Source of the DNA: Anastrepha obliqua
Taxonomy: Eukaryota > Arthropoda > Insecta > Diptera > Tephritidae
Reading direction: 5' to 3'
DNA length: 64,000 nucleotides
Assembly: GCF_027943255.1 (NCBI RefSeq)
Contig: NC_072892.1
Location: forward strand, 25,009,792 to 25,073,791
The notes beneath the pieces are model-generated. The model was not told the DNA's origin, ran no database searches, and saw nothing but the letters and a program-made list of their open reading frames with translations. Below are positions 54,600 to 64,000 of this stretch, piece after piece. Positions within the stretch are counted from its first letter, which is position 1. Each line of letters opens with the position of its first letter. The position numbers and the translations under genes are program-made.

Positions 54600-55110
54600 G
54601 AACATACGGGGTAATGAGATAGCGGATGAGCTAGCAAGAGAAGGTTCCACACTAGAAATAGCAGAGGCGGTGGCGGTGGCAGTCTCCACCCCACTCAACA
54701 CATTAAAAGCATCCATTGCTTCACACTATCATGCTTTAGCCGAAAGAAGATGGAAACAACTAACTACATGCATTACAACAAAAAACACATGACCGTCATA
54801 TTTACAAAATCCAGAGGACGAATGATCTGTTAGGATGCTCTCGGCCAAACATCTCACACATCACTGCTACCCTTACAGGCCATTGAAAAGTAGGGGTTCA
54901 TGCAGACAGACTCAACCTCCCCTTCAATCCCATCTGTAGAAGCTGTCAAGCGGAAGGGGCGAAGAAAAGTCTTTTCCACTACTTATGTGAATGTTCAGGG
55001 CTAGCTAAGGTGCGACTTTGCTCCTTCGGCAAGCCTTTCTTGCAGCAAATTTGCTGCTTTACTTGGACCTCACGAAATGGATCTGACTTAAAAAAAAAAA
55101 CAAAAAAAAA
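54600..55110 (+). mobile_element. Jockey-like RNase H and Cys/His tail
   Basis: The + strand reads GNEIADELAREGSTLEIAEA, HYHALAERRWKQLTTC, HITATLTGH and LPFNPICRSCQAEGAKKSLF, then HYLCECSGLAKVRL. It ends in an A-rich run at about 55090-55110 that may be the retroposon tail. Stops at TKNT and after TGH show decay. Confidence 0.72.
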
Positions 55111-55254
55111 AAAACAAACAACATCATACGAGGACGGTGGTAGTAAAACGGTGCTGGCCACTAATTAGTACTCAGCCACTTCAACAACAGTAACATAGGT
55201 ATTAATTGTTTTTGTTTTTAATAGTACGAGTATAATTTTTTGTACCATTTTGAT

Positions 55255-55710
55255 ACTATCAGATGGATACCTGGTTAGGATTATTACAACCAATGGCGGA
55301 TCTGGAGATGATGCTAGTCGAAGACTTCAGATAGCAACACAGATTTTTGGGCGACTAAAACCAGTTGAGAGAATCTCCTTTTTTCCAGAGATGTAATAAA
55401 AAGTGCGGGTTTTTATCATAAAGTATTTGGGACGCATTTACTGTCCAGCAGTCGTTAGGAATAACAGACTATGGGAGATAACTCAACAAGATGCTATTAA
55501 CGTTGCAGTTAGGAGAAGGAAGGCGATGGATTGGTCACGTCCTGCGTAGACCGTAACGCAAATAGCCATCGAATGGAAATCACAGGGCAGCCGTAGGCCA
55601 GTACGCCAAGCACATACCTGAACAAGGCAAATCGAGCTCACAATTGCAGCCCGAAACAAGACCTGAAGAGAGATATAATGCCTAACTTTAGATAGAGAAA
55701 AGTTAAATAC
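55255..55710 (+). mobile_element. LINE reverse transcriptase C-terminal fragment
   Basis: The + strand reads SRRLQIATQIFGRLKPVERI, NRLWEITQQDAINVAVRRRK and AMDWS, then TQIAIEWKSQGSRRPVRQAH in the same or a shifted frame. The order matches the C-terminal end of an RTE/BovB-like pol (ARISKARGAF..., RKRKWKWIGHTLR, WNPQGKRR). Confidence 0.62.
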
Positions 55711-56072
55711 TTTTATAACGGCTCTATATTCCTTGTAGGCATAATGGGAAAATATATACATATCAGATGGATATTAACTGCTAACTACAGAATTCATTTT
55801 CTAGTTGGGATATTCTGCTTATGATTTTGATATAAATTTATACATAGGAGCTGATTTAAAATGTTGAGTTAATTTTCTTAATTTTTTTTTTCTCTTTGCC
55901 TACTAGACGCTAAAACTTTACTTGTACGAGATATTAATAAAAGAATAATAAAAGGGTCATTGACTTGCCACACACTTGTTTAACGCCACTTGCCACACAA
56001 TATTAGTTTAACGCTCACGATACCCTTAGGCGATTGAGGCACATAAAATAAAGAAAGGCGAACACGAATGAG

Positions 56073-56735
56073 CTATTTGTGGAACAACATCAAGACGCTC
56101 GCCACAAATAGGAGGAGGAGCTCAGCCAAACACCCAAAAAAGGGGTGTAGGCGCCAATTATCTATACTATAAAGGTGAATGTCTGTACGTTGTCCGCGCA
56201 TCACTACGAAACGACGACACCAAATGACGTATACATTTTTATACATTCATATTTTCACCCAATTAAGGTTATAGGCATGTTTTTATGATGGAACTCCCTT
56301 CCTACAACCCCCAGGCCGCGCCAACACTCTCATTCGTCACTAATAGTCGAATATTTGCTCAAATATATTCTGAACAACCTTAGTTTTTCCACCACCAGTT
56401 TTTCCTATTTCCCACTATTTATAGCACACTCTAGACTTCATAATCCGCAGAAGCTGTTCAACTATGACCCAAATGCAAAGTTCAAAAACGGTTTGAGATA
56501 GAAAATTAATAAAAATAATTTTGCTTGATATTTTTCTGATTGGTTGTTTTGATTTTATTCAACGAGGCATAGGAACGGATGCCGGGTATTGTAATATTGT
56601 ATTATGGTTATTAATAAAAAATTATTTTCTATGAAATTATTGTTTGTAATTCTTTTATATTCATATCCTAAATCCCTGAAAACTACTCCTATGCGAGCGG
56701 GGCCGCGGGTTAAAGCTAGTATATACGAGTATATA
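56073..56735 (+). mobile_element. tRNA-SINE, copy 4, 5'-truncated, carrying a Helitron
   Basis: Starts TATTTGTGGAACAACATCAA and ends GCGCCAATTA plus a TATATA tail. A perfect 12-bp target duplication AACACGAATGAG flanks it (56061-56072, 56736-56747). The Helitron 56161-56719 sits in its tail. Confidence 0.9.
56161..56719 (+). mobile_element. Non-autonomous Helitron, 559 bp
   Basis: The 5' end TCTATACTATAAAGGTGAAT lies after A56160. The 3' end GCGGGGCCGCGGGTTAAAGC runs into TAG, with a GCGG/CCGC hairpin about 10 bp before the terminal CTAG, followed by T56720. Insertion between A and T without duplication is the Helitron hallmark. No coding sequence inside. Confidence 0.92.
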
Positions 56736-56869
56736 AACACGAATGAGATACAATTGTGCTTGGCTTATAGAGTGCCTTAAGATTGAAATTAGAATCGAGT
56801 TGGGAATATGAAAGTTGCCTTTTATATTTTACGCCCAATAATAAAAACACAGTAAAATAATGATGAAAA

Positions 56870-57900
56870 TGGCTTTATTGTTTTTCAAAATATTTTCTTT
56901 GGGAGTCAATACATTTAGACGTTATCTGAGACCAATTTCGAAAGCAAGTTTCCCACTCAAAAGTAGATATCTCCGAAACGAGCTGTTTTAAGGCTCCAAA
57001 GGCTTGTTAAGGCGTTGAAAGACATTGAAAAATGTTGATCTCGCATTTTATGTTCGAAATTCGGTAACAAAAAGAAGTCACTAGGTGCCAAGTCAGTGCT
57101 GTAAGGTGGATGACCCATTATTTCGACCTTTTTAATGGTCGCATACCCTTGGTGAAAGATGATTCGTCTTTGACGAATTCTCTTAAATGTTCACTTCTGA
57201 TTTTATTCGGTGTTCGGGGACAGAAAGAAATCACGAGATGCCAAATCAGAGCTATTCAGCTGACAACTCATAAACTCGATCTTTTGAGAACTCAAAAACT
57301 CTGATACGTGAGAGCTCATATTAGTCCGGGAGCCAGAGGTAATTTTGACCTCATCATTTCATGCCGACTGATTTTAATACTGAAGGCAGACGCCATCGAA
57401 TGGATGACGAAACCAACCGTCAGCTGGTTCAGTAGCCGTTGGTTACGTGCGTGGGATGCTGCTACTAAATGTCAACAATACATGGAAAAAATTTCAGCCG
57501 GTATAAAATGAGTTGGTAGAAATTTTTTTTCGACACGTTTCGCAGCATCCCACAATCACACCCACCGCGGGTGCGCCAGCTGACGTTCACTTTCGTTATT
57601 CATGAAAGCTAAATCACAAGTATAGTTAAGAATTTAACGGTATAAAAACGCAGTTCAAAATCGACCCCTGGCTCCCGGACTATATTGTCTTGGCGAAGGA
57701 TTACTCGGATTCAGCTGTTGGTTTTCCCTAATTCTCTGAAAACTTCAGGCAAACAAATGGTTGTGTCCCGCTCAAAATTGATTGTGTTAAGTTTCTCTAG
57801 TGGTATAGTTGCAATATGAACGGATTTTGCGAACACTTCCAGAAGAGACGACCATTCGCTTTGAGTTGCTTCTTCCGTGTAACAACTTTTTTGGTGTTAA
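56870..57900 (-). mobile_element. Mariner pseudogene interrupted by a MITE, with duplicated C-terminal block
   Basis: The minus strand from 57900 reads VNTKKVVTRKKQLKANGRLF, PLEKLNTINFERDTTICLPE and VFRELGKTN, then RVILRQD at the MITE border. Past the MITE it reads SSHVSEFLSSQKIEFMS and SSDLASRDFFLSPNTE, then a second similar block HPPYSTDLAPSDFFLLPNFE. Two copies of the third-Asp block mean a local duplication. Dead. Confidence 0.75.
57322..57682. mobile_element. MITE with TAGTCCGGGAGCCAG ends
   Basis: Left TAGTCCGGGAGCCAGAGGT is mirrored at the right, giving about 27-bp TIRs in a 361-bp unit. Flanks allow either a TAT duplication or a TA duplication with ends at 57324 and 57680. It interrupts the mariner at 56870-57900. 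Confidence 0.85.
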
Positions 57901-58339
57901 CCTCGTCTTGAAACATCTATGCCCTCGATTGCTGGTTTGTTTAGCTCATATGCATATATTTGAGAAATGTTACCTTTTACGATTTCATAAACTTATATCC
58001 ATATTAAGCTACATACTTAAATTGTTTAATACATTTGAATCGAATTAAATGGAATCTTAGTTTTAAGAGAAAAATATGAGTTACAATAAAGTCTTCCTGC
58101 TTCTGTGCAAGTCATAAAACATGTTCATAAAAATATTAAAATGCTTCTGCTTAATTTCAAGCACTATAAACTAGAAGTCTTGCTGAGGTTAAACACACTT
58201 TAAAATACAGTACTTTTCTTATTTATTTATATAATATTTTATTTTTTCGAATCTTTTGACTTTGTTTTGATCACTTCAATCAATATTTTCTATCATTATT
58301 ACTCACGTTGCTCACCTCACTCCTTGTAAAAATGTAGTC
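57901..58339. other. No gene recognised
   Basis: AT-rich non-coding sequence. Confidence 0.45.
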
Positions 58340-58480
58340 TAATAAATGGGAGAAAAAGTTTTTTCTCATAGCAGTCACCCCCTGGTAGACAGTGGCAAAC
58401 CTCCGATTGCCTTCTGCCCTCAAAAATCTCCTCATAAAAAATCATCTGCCGTTTGGAGGCGGCATAAAATAGCTGGCATG
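58340..58480 (+). mobile_element. tRNA-SINE body fragment, copy 5
   Basis: GAGAAAAAGTTTTTTCTCAT, GGCAAACCTCCGATTGCCTT and CTGCCGTTTGGAGGCGGC match the middle of the SINE. Both the tRNA head and the CGCCAATTAT tail are missing. Confidence 0.7.
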
Positions 58481-59857
58481 CGTATTGATTATTTACTAAT
58501 TTTGTTATGAAGGCGATTTATTATTTAACTTCACAATTTAAATTCTAAATACAGCACAGACTTTTGCCCGAGGCGCGCGAGTTGATACCTACGATTGCCT
58601 CATAAATGCGAAAGTAGAAAGTAGATGAGAAGGAGTACCGCTGAGTAAGTATATTTAGCTTGGCTACAATTGCGCCCACCTATATACGTACACACACAAC
58701 TGTTTACGGTTATAGATTTGTCTATGTAAGCATACCCACTTCGTTAGCTGTAAATGGCTTTCGTTGTTCTTACAAATGTTAAGTATACGCCGTGTTATCC
58801 ATTGCCGAAAAGTAAATAAAACAAAGCACAAGTTTACCCTTTGCTTCGCAGTTGACGAAAGTTGGAAAAGTTTTACGAAACGCGATTATGCCAAGATATT
58901 TCAGAACTAAAATTCAAACTAACTGTGAAAATACCTTAATTTGGGCTCTGTAGGTGAAAGTTTTGCCCAACATTTGAAAATCAGCATGCAGCTAATTCTT
59001 ATGCGAGTATTTGTAGGAATCTCTTTAATGTTCTTTTATTTTCATTTTTTTTTTTTTTTATTGAGGTATTTTATGAATACAGATTTAAATTTCATGTTAT
59101 TATACCTAACGTAATGCTAGCAATTAATATTTTGCTGCTTCATTCTCAAGTAAAGAAGCTTCAGGATTTATGTGTTTCTTTAGACAGTGAGATTACATGA
59201 TTTATTACACAAATTTTATTTGTTTCGGTTTGAATGCATAGCCTAGGCTTTGTTACAGTAATCTAATTGAAGCTCTCGTACTTGATTTTTAGTTCATTTT
59301 TGCGCGTTTCTTTTGTGACTTGGGTTACATTTTGGCCACATGCTATGATATGCAAGTGTGAATTGCCATAGCAGCAATTTTATCGCTCATTGGGAGTTGG
59401 CAAACGGGTGTATACAATATGTAGATATTGTGTCGGACAGCTCAAAATTTTGTTTACCGTACGAGTACTTTACTTTTTAGTACCTATTACACTGTACGAC
59501 AAAATCGAACTCTTTCCAAAATGACAAGGCTCCAATGGCTAATAACGTAGACTACCTTGGCCGTATAGACGAAAATCTGTTGTCGGCAAAAGCTAAGTCA
59601 AAATCTGACATCGGAAATTAATAGATTTATTTGTACTGGCGTTATGCGCCCACTGATCAGCTCGATAGCAATTAATTATCATCGCCATTGTCAATGGCCA
59701 ACAATGGATTATTGTAGAAGGACAAACAAGTTTTTTTTAGGACGGTCAAAATTTTTCATTTTTTTGCACATAAAAAATAAGTAAATAAATAATCAACATA
59801 AAAAAATAAGTAAATAAATAATCAATATTTGAATATTCGTATGGTAAATTGGCATAA
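58481..59857. other. No gene recognised
   Basis: AT-rich non-coding, no open frame of note. Confidence 0.5.
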
Positions 59858-60161
59858 AAAAAAATAAATAATTGGCGCTTACACTTCTGTTAGGTGCTTG
59901 GCCGAGCTCCTCCTCCTATTTGTGGCGTGCGTCTTGATGTTGTTCCACAAATGGAGGGACCTACAGTTTCAAGCCGACTCCGAACGGCTTTTTCATAGCA
60001 GAAATACACTCGGAGGTTTGCCATTGCCTGCCGAGGGGCGACCGCTATTAGAAAAATGTTTTTTATTAATTTTGCTTTCACCGAGATTCGAACCAACGAT
60101 CTCTCTGTGAGTTCCGAATGGTAATCACGCACCAACCCATTCGGCTACGGCGTAGCACATC
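59858..60161 (-). mobile_element. tRNA-derived SINE, copy 6 (full length)
   Basis: On the minus strand: head GCCGTAGCCGAATGGGTTGG, then GGTTCGAATCTCGGTG (B box), body with TTGTGGAACAACATCAAGAC, tail GCGCCAATTATTTATTTTTT. GGCATAA flanks both ends (59851-59857, 60162-60168), a 7-bp target duplication. It is the best preserved copy. Confidence 0.88.
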
Positions 60162-60168
60162 GGCATAA

Positions 60169-60730
60169 CACACATAATTTGAAAACAATTTTTTCAATAC
60201 ACACCAGCCATATTAACCCTTACACATTGCATTTCGACTTATTTCTGGCGATTTAAGGTGAATTTTTAACTTGTATGTAATATGAAACTTATATTCGAAT
60301 TTTCTGACAAATATTTTTGTAGTACATTTTAACCCGCTATATCCCTCAGTTGTGCGCATTTTTGACAATTTCCCATAAAAGAGACAAAAAATACCCATCT
60401 ATTGTGTAGTTAGAGGGTTAAAATGTTCTACAAAAATATTCGCTGTGGTTTTTTCTATGAAACTGCTGAACATATCATATATCTTAAATGTAAGAATCAC
60501 ACAGTTTCCTATGTCGATTTACCATAAGAAAGAGCAAAAAGATGAAAACTTTGACTTTTGCACTTTTGACTTTGAAAATTCAGACGTAGACCTTCCAATT
60601 CGCCGCTACACGTATATTGTTTTGTTTGTTCATCTCTATCGGAATCCAATTTCAGAACCTTCTTATTAATTTTTTTTGTGTTGCACTGTCTTATCAAAGT
60701 AAGATACGAACATGTCTGAACTGTATATTA
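60169..60730. other. No gene recognised
   Basis: AT-rich. Overlapping ORFs on both strands at 60445-60697 lack family features. Confidence 0.45.
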
Positions 60731-61480
60731 TCTACCTATAATATAAAAATGAATCGCAAAATGTGTTGGTAAGCGCATAGCTCAACAACGCACGGACCAA
60801 TATTAACAATTCTGTTTTTAAAATGTTCCTTGAAGACCAAGGATGGTTTGTACGGTGAGAAAAATTTGAATAATTTCCAAGAAACCCCTAAAACAGCCCT
60901 TTTCTTTTTTCCCATACAAATATTGCGCGTTCGTGTGTGTGCGTGTTCGCGTTGGAGGATCTAATGCGTTCACACAAAAGTGATAATATCGTGAGCCCGA
61001 CCAAATTGAAAAGTCAAAAAATGTAAGAGCTATAGATTTTATTGGCCTCGCAATATTCTTTCTTTTGTTTTAGTTTGAGAACGCGACATAAATCACATTT
61101 TCACGTCGTTGCATCTGTCAAACAAACCGCGTTAAAAAGCGTTTATTATCTTTAATAAGTAATTTTGATTGTTTTATATAGGGGTTTGCGCACAGTGTTT
61201 TAATACCTGTGATTAATAATTATGGCATGTGACATAATTTAGGTAATTATATTCGATATGCCTCCTATAAGACGAAGTAATTTAGGTAGAAGAGCCCGAA
61301 ATGCTACAAACCAAACTAATTACCGATATAATCATACTGCACAAGAACGTGACGACCGAAATGAACGTGAAAGAATTCATATATCACGAACGCGGGAAGC
61401 GAGAGCGAGAGATTCAACTAATAATCGCGCAAGTTTGAATCGAGCTGCTTTCAATTACGATTTGTCAATTGACTACAGCA
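60731..61480 (+). mobile_element. Helitron 5' end (autonomous type, truncated)
   Basis: The 5' terminus TCTACCTATAATATAAAAAT follows A60730. GAATCGCAAAATGTGTTGGT and AAGCGCATAGCTCAACAACG are the strongly conserved subterminal blocks of insect Helitrons. The ORF at 61258 matches the start of a RepHel protein. Similarity stops at about 61480, so the element has lost everything downstream. Confidence 0.78.
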
Positions 61481-61527
61481 GTGGTCGCCAACCTTTTCAA
61501 TGTGTTGAGCTACTTTCAAGATTTTGA
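61258..61527 (+). pseudogene. Helitron RepHel N-terminal fragment
   Basis: MPPIRRSNLGRRARNATNQT starts a very Arg/Asn/Glu-rich region, followed by RAAFNYDLSIDYSS. This is the N-terminal lead of Helitron replication-helicase proteins. It should be followed by a Cys-rich zinc-finger and the Rep domain, but the frame runs into unrelated repeat sequence and stops at 61527. The real protein is over 1000 residues, so this is a stub. Confidence 0.72.
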
Positions 61528-61592
61528 AATAAACAGCGAGCTACTTGCACAAGCCAACATAAATTAAATAATACACAGTTATATTCGACATA

Positions 61593-62896
61593 ACGGGTGA
61601 TCAATTAAGAGGAGTTTTTTTCATTTGCGTTTTTTTTACAGATCGCGCGCGAGTTGTGGCAAACTGTCATCGTGGATTTGTTGAACAGCGTTTGGCATTT
61701 CATCATGGAAAGACTCACACCGCAACAACGTCTACAAATTGTTCAACTGTATTATGAAAATCAGCGTTCTGTGACAAATGTTTTTCGTGCGCTTAGACCG
61801 CATTATGGTCAACATAATCGGCCTGCCTTAAACACTATTCGACATACCATCAACAAATTTGAATCCGAATATTCATTGGTGGATAATTCTCGACCGAATA
61901 GACCACGTCCAGCAAGAAGCATTGAGAATATAGCGGCAGTAGCAGAGAGTGTACGTGAAAACCGCGATGAATCGATTCGGCACCGTTCTCAGCAACTTGG
62001 ACTGTCGTATGGAACAACTTGGTCAATTTTACGGAAGGATCTTCATTTAAAAGCATACAAAATACAGCTCGTACAAGAACTAAAGCCAAATGACCTTCCT
62101 GCACGTCACCGTTTTGCTGATTGGGCTCTTGAAAAGATTGAAGAAGATCCGCTGTTTTCGAGCAAAATTTTGTTCAGCGATGAGGCGCATTTCTGGCTCA
62201 ATGGTTACGTCAATAAGCAAAATTGCCGTATTTGGGATGAAGAGCAACCAGAACAGGTTCAAGAGCTACCTTTACACCCAGAGAAAACAACGGTCTGGTG
62301 TGGTTTATGGGCTGGTGGAATCATCGGTCCATATTTTTTCAAAAATGATGATGGCCGCAACGTAACTGTGAATGGTGCTCGCTACCGTACCATGATATCG
62401 GACTTTTTGCTACCTGAAATTGAATCTAATGATCTCTACGACATTTGGTTTCAACAAGACGGAGCCACTTGCCATACAGCTCGAGAAACAATGACTTTAT
62501 TGAGAAGTCATTTCGGAGAGCAGCTGATTTCACGTTTAGGACCTGTGAGTTGGCCACCAAGATCTTGTGATATCACACCTTCGGACTTTTTTCTTTGGGG
62601 ATTCGTGAAGTCCAAGGTCTATGCTGATAAACCAGCTACGATTGAAGCTCTGGAAGCCAACATTACGCGTGTTATTCACGACATACCAGTCGAAATGCTC
62701 GAACGAGTGATTGAAAATTGGACCTTCAGAATGGACCACCTTAAGCGTAGTTGCGGTCAACATTTGAATGAAGTCATATTCAAAAAGTAAATGTCAAAGA
62801 ATGTCCTTTCAAATGATAAATAAAGGTTTTGAACATAATTTACATTTTGGTTTTTTTTTAACTATTGAAAAAAGCACCTCATGATTGATCACCCGT
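61593..62896 (+). mobile_element. Intact DD41D (rosa-type) transposon
   Basis: Ends ACGGGTGATCAAT and ATTGATCACCCGT are perfect inverted repeats for 13 bp and continue imperfectly to about 30 bp. TA lies at 61591-61592 and 62897-62898. The 1304-bp unit carries one uninterrupted transposase gene. All features point to a recent insertion. Confidence 0.95.
61705..62790 (+). CDS. DD41D mariner-related transposase, intact
   Basis: 361 residues from ATG at 61705 (MERLTPQQRLQIVQLYYENQ). An upstream TTG in the same frame is not needed. The N-terminal HTH region (residues 1-55) is followed by a Pro/Arg linker (DNSRPNRPRPARSIENIAAV) and a second HTH (IRHRSQQLGLSYGTTWSIL). The catalytic core has SDEAHFWLNGYVNKQNCRIW (first Asp), WFQQDGATCHTA (second) and WPPRSCDITPSDFFLWG (third, PSD). 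Exactly 41 residues separate the second and third Asp, the DD41D signature of the rosa group, first described in a Ceratitis fly. It cuts and pastes the element at TA sites by binding the TIRs. No stop or frameshift is seen, so it may be active. Confidence 0.93.
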   Translation: MERLTPQQRLQIVQLYYENQRSVTNVFRALRPHYGQHNRPALNTIRHTINKFESEYSLVDNSRPNRPRPARSIENIAAVAESVRENRDESIRHRSQQLGLSYGTTWSILRKDLHLKAYKIQLVQELKPNDLPARHRFADWALEKIEEDPLFSSKILFSDEAHFWLNGYVNKQNCRIWDEEQPEQVQELPLHPEKTTVWCGLWAGGIIGPYFFKNDDGRNVTVNGARYRTMISDFLLPEIESNDLYDIWFQQDGATCHTARETMTLLRSHFGEQLISRLGPVSWPPRSCDITPSDFFLWGFVKSKVYADKPATIEALEANITRVIHDIPVEMLERVIENWTFRMDHLKRSCGQHLNEVIFKK

Positions 62897-62898
62897 TA

Positions 62899-63084
62899 CA
62901 ATACATGTATTTATTTTACTAATATACGTTCTATATATAATCAACTTATGACTTATAGTGCTTATACTTATGCATAACTACATCCATGTTCACACCTATC
63001 AATAGTAACAAAATTTTTTGCAGTCATAATGGCAAATCACAAGCGACTTAAAAAAACAACAAAACAGTAATAGTAATAGGACTA
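62899..63084. other. No gene recognised
   Basis: Short AT-rich spacer between the DD41D element and the edge mariner. Confidence 0.5.
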
Positions 63085-64000
63085 TGGTTAAGTTCGTGCG
63101 GTTTTTTTTCGAAATTTGAAACTTTATTGACGTAAAATGGTTACAAATTTAATATTCAAAGTATTGTCCATCGCTTGCTACTACTTTTTTCCATCTTTCT
63201 GGCAATTCACGGATTCCCTTTGTGAAAAATTCGGTCGGTTTTGCCGCAATCCACGAATCGATCCATTTTTTGACTTCATCGTAATTACGGAAGTGCTGGT
63301 CAGCCAGGCCATGTTGCATCGATCGGAAGAGATAGTAATCGGATGGCGCAAGGTCTGGACTATACGGCGGGTGGGGTAGGACATCCCATTTGAGCGTTTC
63401 TAAGTATGTTTTGACCACTTGTGCAACATGTGGCCGAGCATTGTCATGTTGCAAAATAACTTTGTCGTGTCTATCGGCGTATTGCGGCCGTTTTTCTCGC
63501 AGTGCTCGGCTCAAACGCATCAATTGTCGTCGGTAGACATCCCCCGTAATCGTTTCATTCGGTTTCAGTAGCTCATAATACACAACACCCAGCTGGTCCC
63601 ACCAGATACACAGCATAACCTTCAGGCCATGAATATTCTGCGCCGACGTCGATGTTGAAGCATGGCCAGGGTATCCATACGTTGCCCGACGTTTTGGATT
63701 GTCGTAATGGACCCACTTTTCATCGCCAGTCACAATTCGATGCAAAAAACCCTTTCTTTTGTGCCGTTGAAGCAGTTGTTCGCATGCCATAAAACGGCGT
63801 TCAACGTCTCTTGGCTTCAATTCATACGGCACCCAATGGCCTACCTTTCGGATCACTCCCATGGCTTTTAAACGTTTGGAAATGGTTGATTGATCAACTC
63901 CCAAAGTTTTTGCAACCTCTTCTTGCGTTTGAGCCGGATCTTGATCGAGCAATTCCTCCAATTCGGTATCCATGAACTTTGGCGGCGCACCCTCGCGTTC
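63085..64000 (-). mobile_element. DD34D mariner, cut by window edge
   Basis: The transposase frame is intact from the right edge to its stop at 63149. About 60 bp beyond the stop lies AAGTTCGTGCGG followed by a T run, the likely terminal repeat near 63085, which cannot be checked because the other end is outside the window. Confidence 0.85.
63149..64000 (-). CDS. DD34D mariner transposase, partial (N-terminus beyond edge)
   Basis: Open on the minus strand from position 64000 to TGA/TAA at 63149 (283 codons visible). HTH VDQSTISKRLKAMGVIRKVG precedes the conserved WVPYEL motif. The catalytic Asp residues are in VTGDEKWVHYDNPKRR, LQHDNARPHVAQ and HPPYSPDLAPSDYYLF; the second and third are 34 residues apart (DD34D). 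The Met at 63973 is internal, since ERE-GAPPKF precedes it in frame. The visible part is undamaged, unlike the other mariners in this window. Confidence 0.9.
   Translation of the reverse strand, partial: EREGAPPKFMDTELEELLDQDPAQTQEEVAKTLGVDQSTISKRLKAMGVIRKVGHWVPYELKPRDVERRFMACEQLLQRHKRKGFLHRIVTGDEKWVHYDNPKRRATYGYPGHASTSTSAQNIHGLKVMLCIWWDQLGVVYYELLKPNETITGDVYRRQLMRLSRALREKRPQYADRHDKVILQHDNARPHVAQVVKTYLETLKWDVLPHPPYSPDLAPSDYYLFRSMQHGLADQHFRNYDEVKKWIDSWIAAKPTEFFTKGIRELPERWKKVVASDGQYFEY

Noticed and set aside
61654..61704. 17-codon upstream extension of the DD41D transposase
   Set aside because: It begins at TTG, and the ATG at 61705 matches the expected transposase start.

Overview
This is a eukaryotic, AT-rich, TE-dense window, almost certainly from a dipteran fly and most likely a tephritid fruit fly. 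The evidence is short GT-AG introns, poly-A/T-rich spacers, DD41D (rosa-type) mariner relatives, tRNA-derived SINEs and R1, Jockey and RTE-like retroelement debris. The species cannot be named from the sequence. There are no bacterial-style operons, CRISPR arrays or rRNA genes.

The only clear host gene is on the + strand at 2261-15799: a Rho guanine-nucleotide exchange factor of the ARHGEF17 type (DH, PH-like, then a WD40-like C-terminal half). I could trace 14 coding exons whose phases all agree, 3249 nt including the stop, or 1082 codons. Eleven introns are 64-158 bp. Two are expanded by repeats. Intron 9 (5.6 kb) holds a DD41D element nested in another repeat, a SINE, two retroelement tails and a 1.9 kb hexanucleotide array. 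Intron 12 (3.8 kb) holds several MITEs and a deleted mariner. A long 3' region with several AATAAA signals follows the stop.

From about 18 kb to the right edge I see no intact host coding gene. The region is a mosaic of mobile DNA: (i) 3' ends of Jockey, R1 and RTE-like retroelements (RNase H, RT and CCHC tails) on both strands; (ii) at least thirteen mariner/Tc1-superfamily copies, most with internal deletions, one intact DD41D transposase with both TIRs at 61593-62896, and one intact DD34D transposase running off the right edge; (iii) Helitron pieces, including a precise 559-bp non-autonomous copy at 56161-56719 and an autonomous-type 5' end at 60731; (iv) a six-member tRNA-derived SINE family; (v) several MITE families with recognisable TIRs; (vi) an AT-rich ~150-bp tandem array at 24.9-26.5 kb.

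The most unusual object is a 3565-bp transposon at 48098-51662. It has ~510-bp near-identical inverted arms and an intron-containing, decayed transposase gene of a family I cannot place. It sits inside an older mariner with a CTTAT duplication at its borders. Nested insertions elsewhere (Helitron in SINE, DD41D element in a dispersed repeat, MITE in mariner) give a relative order for several transposition events.
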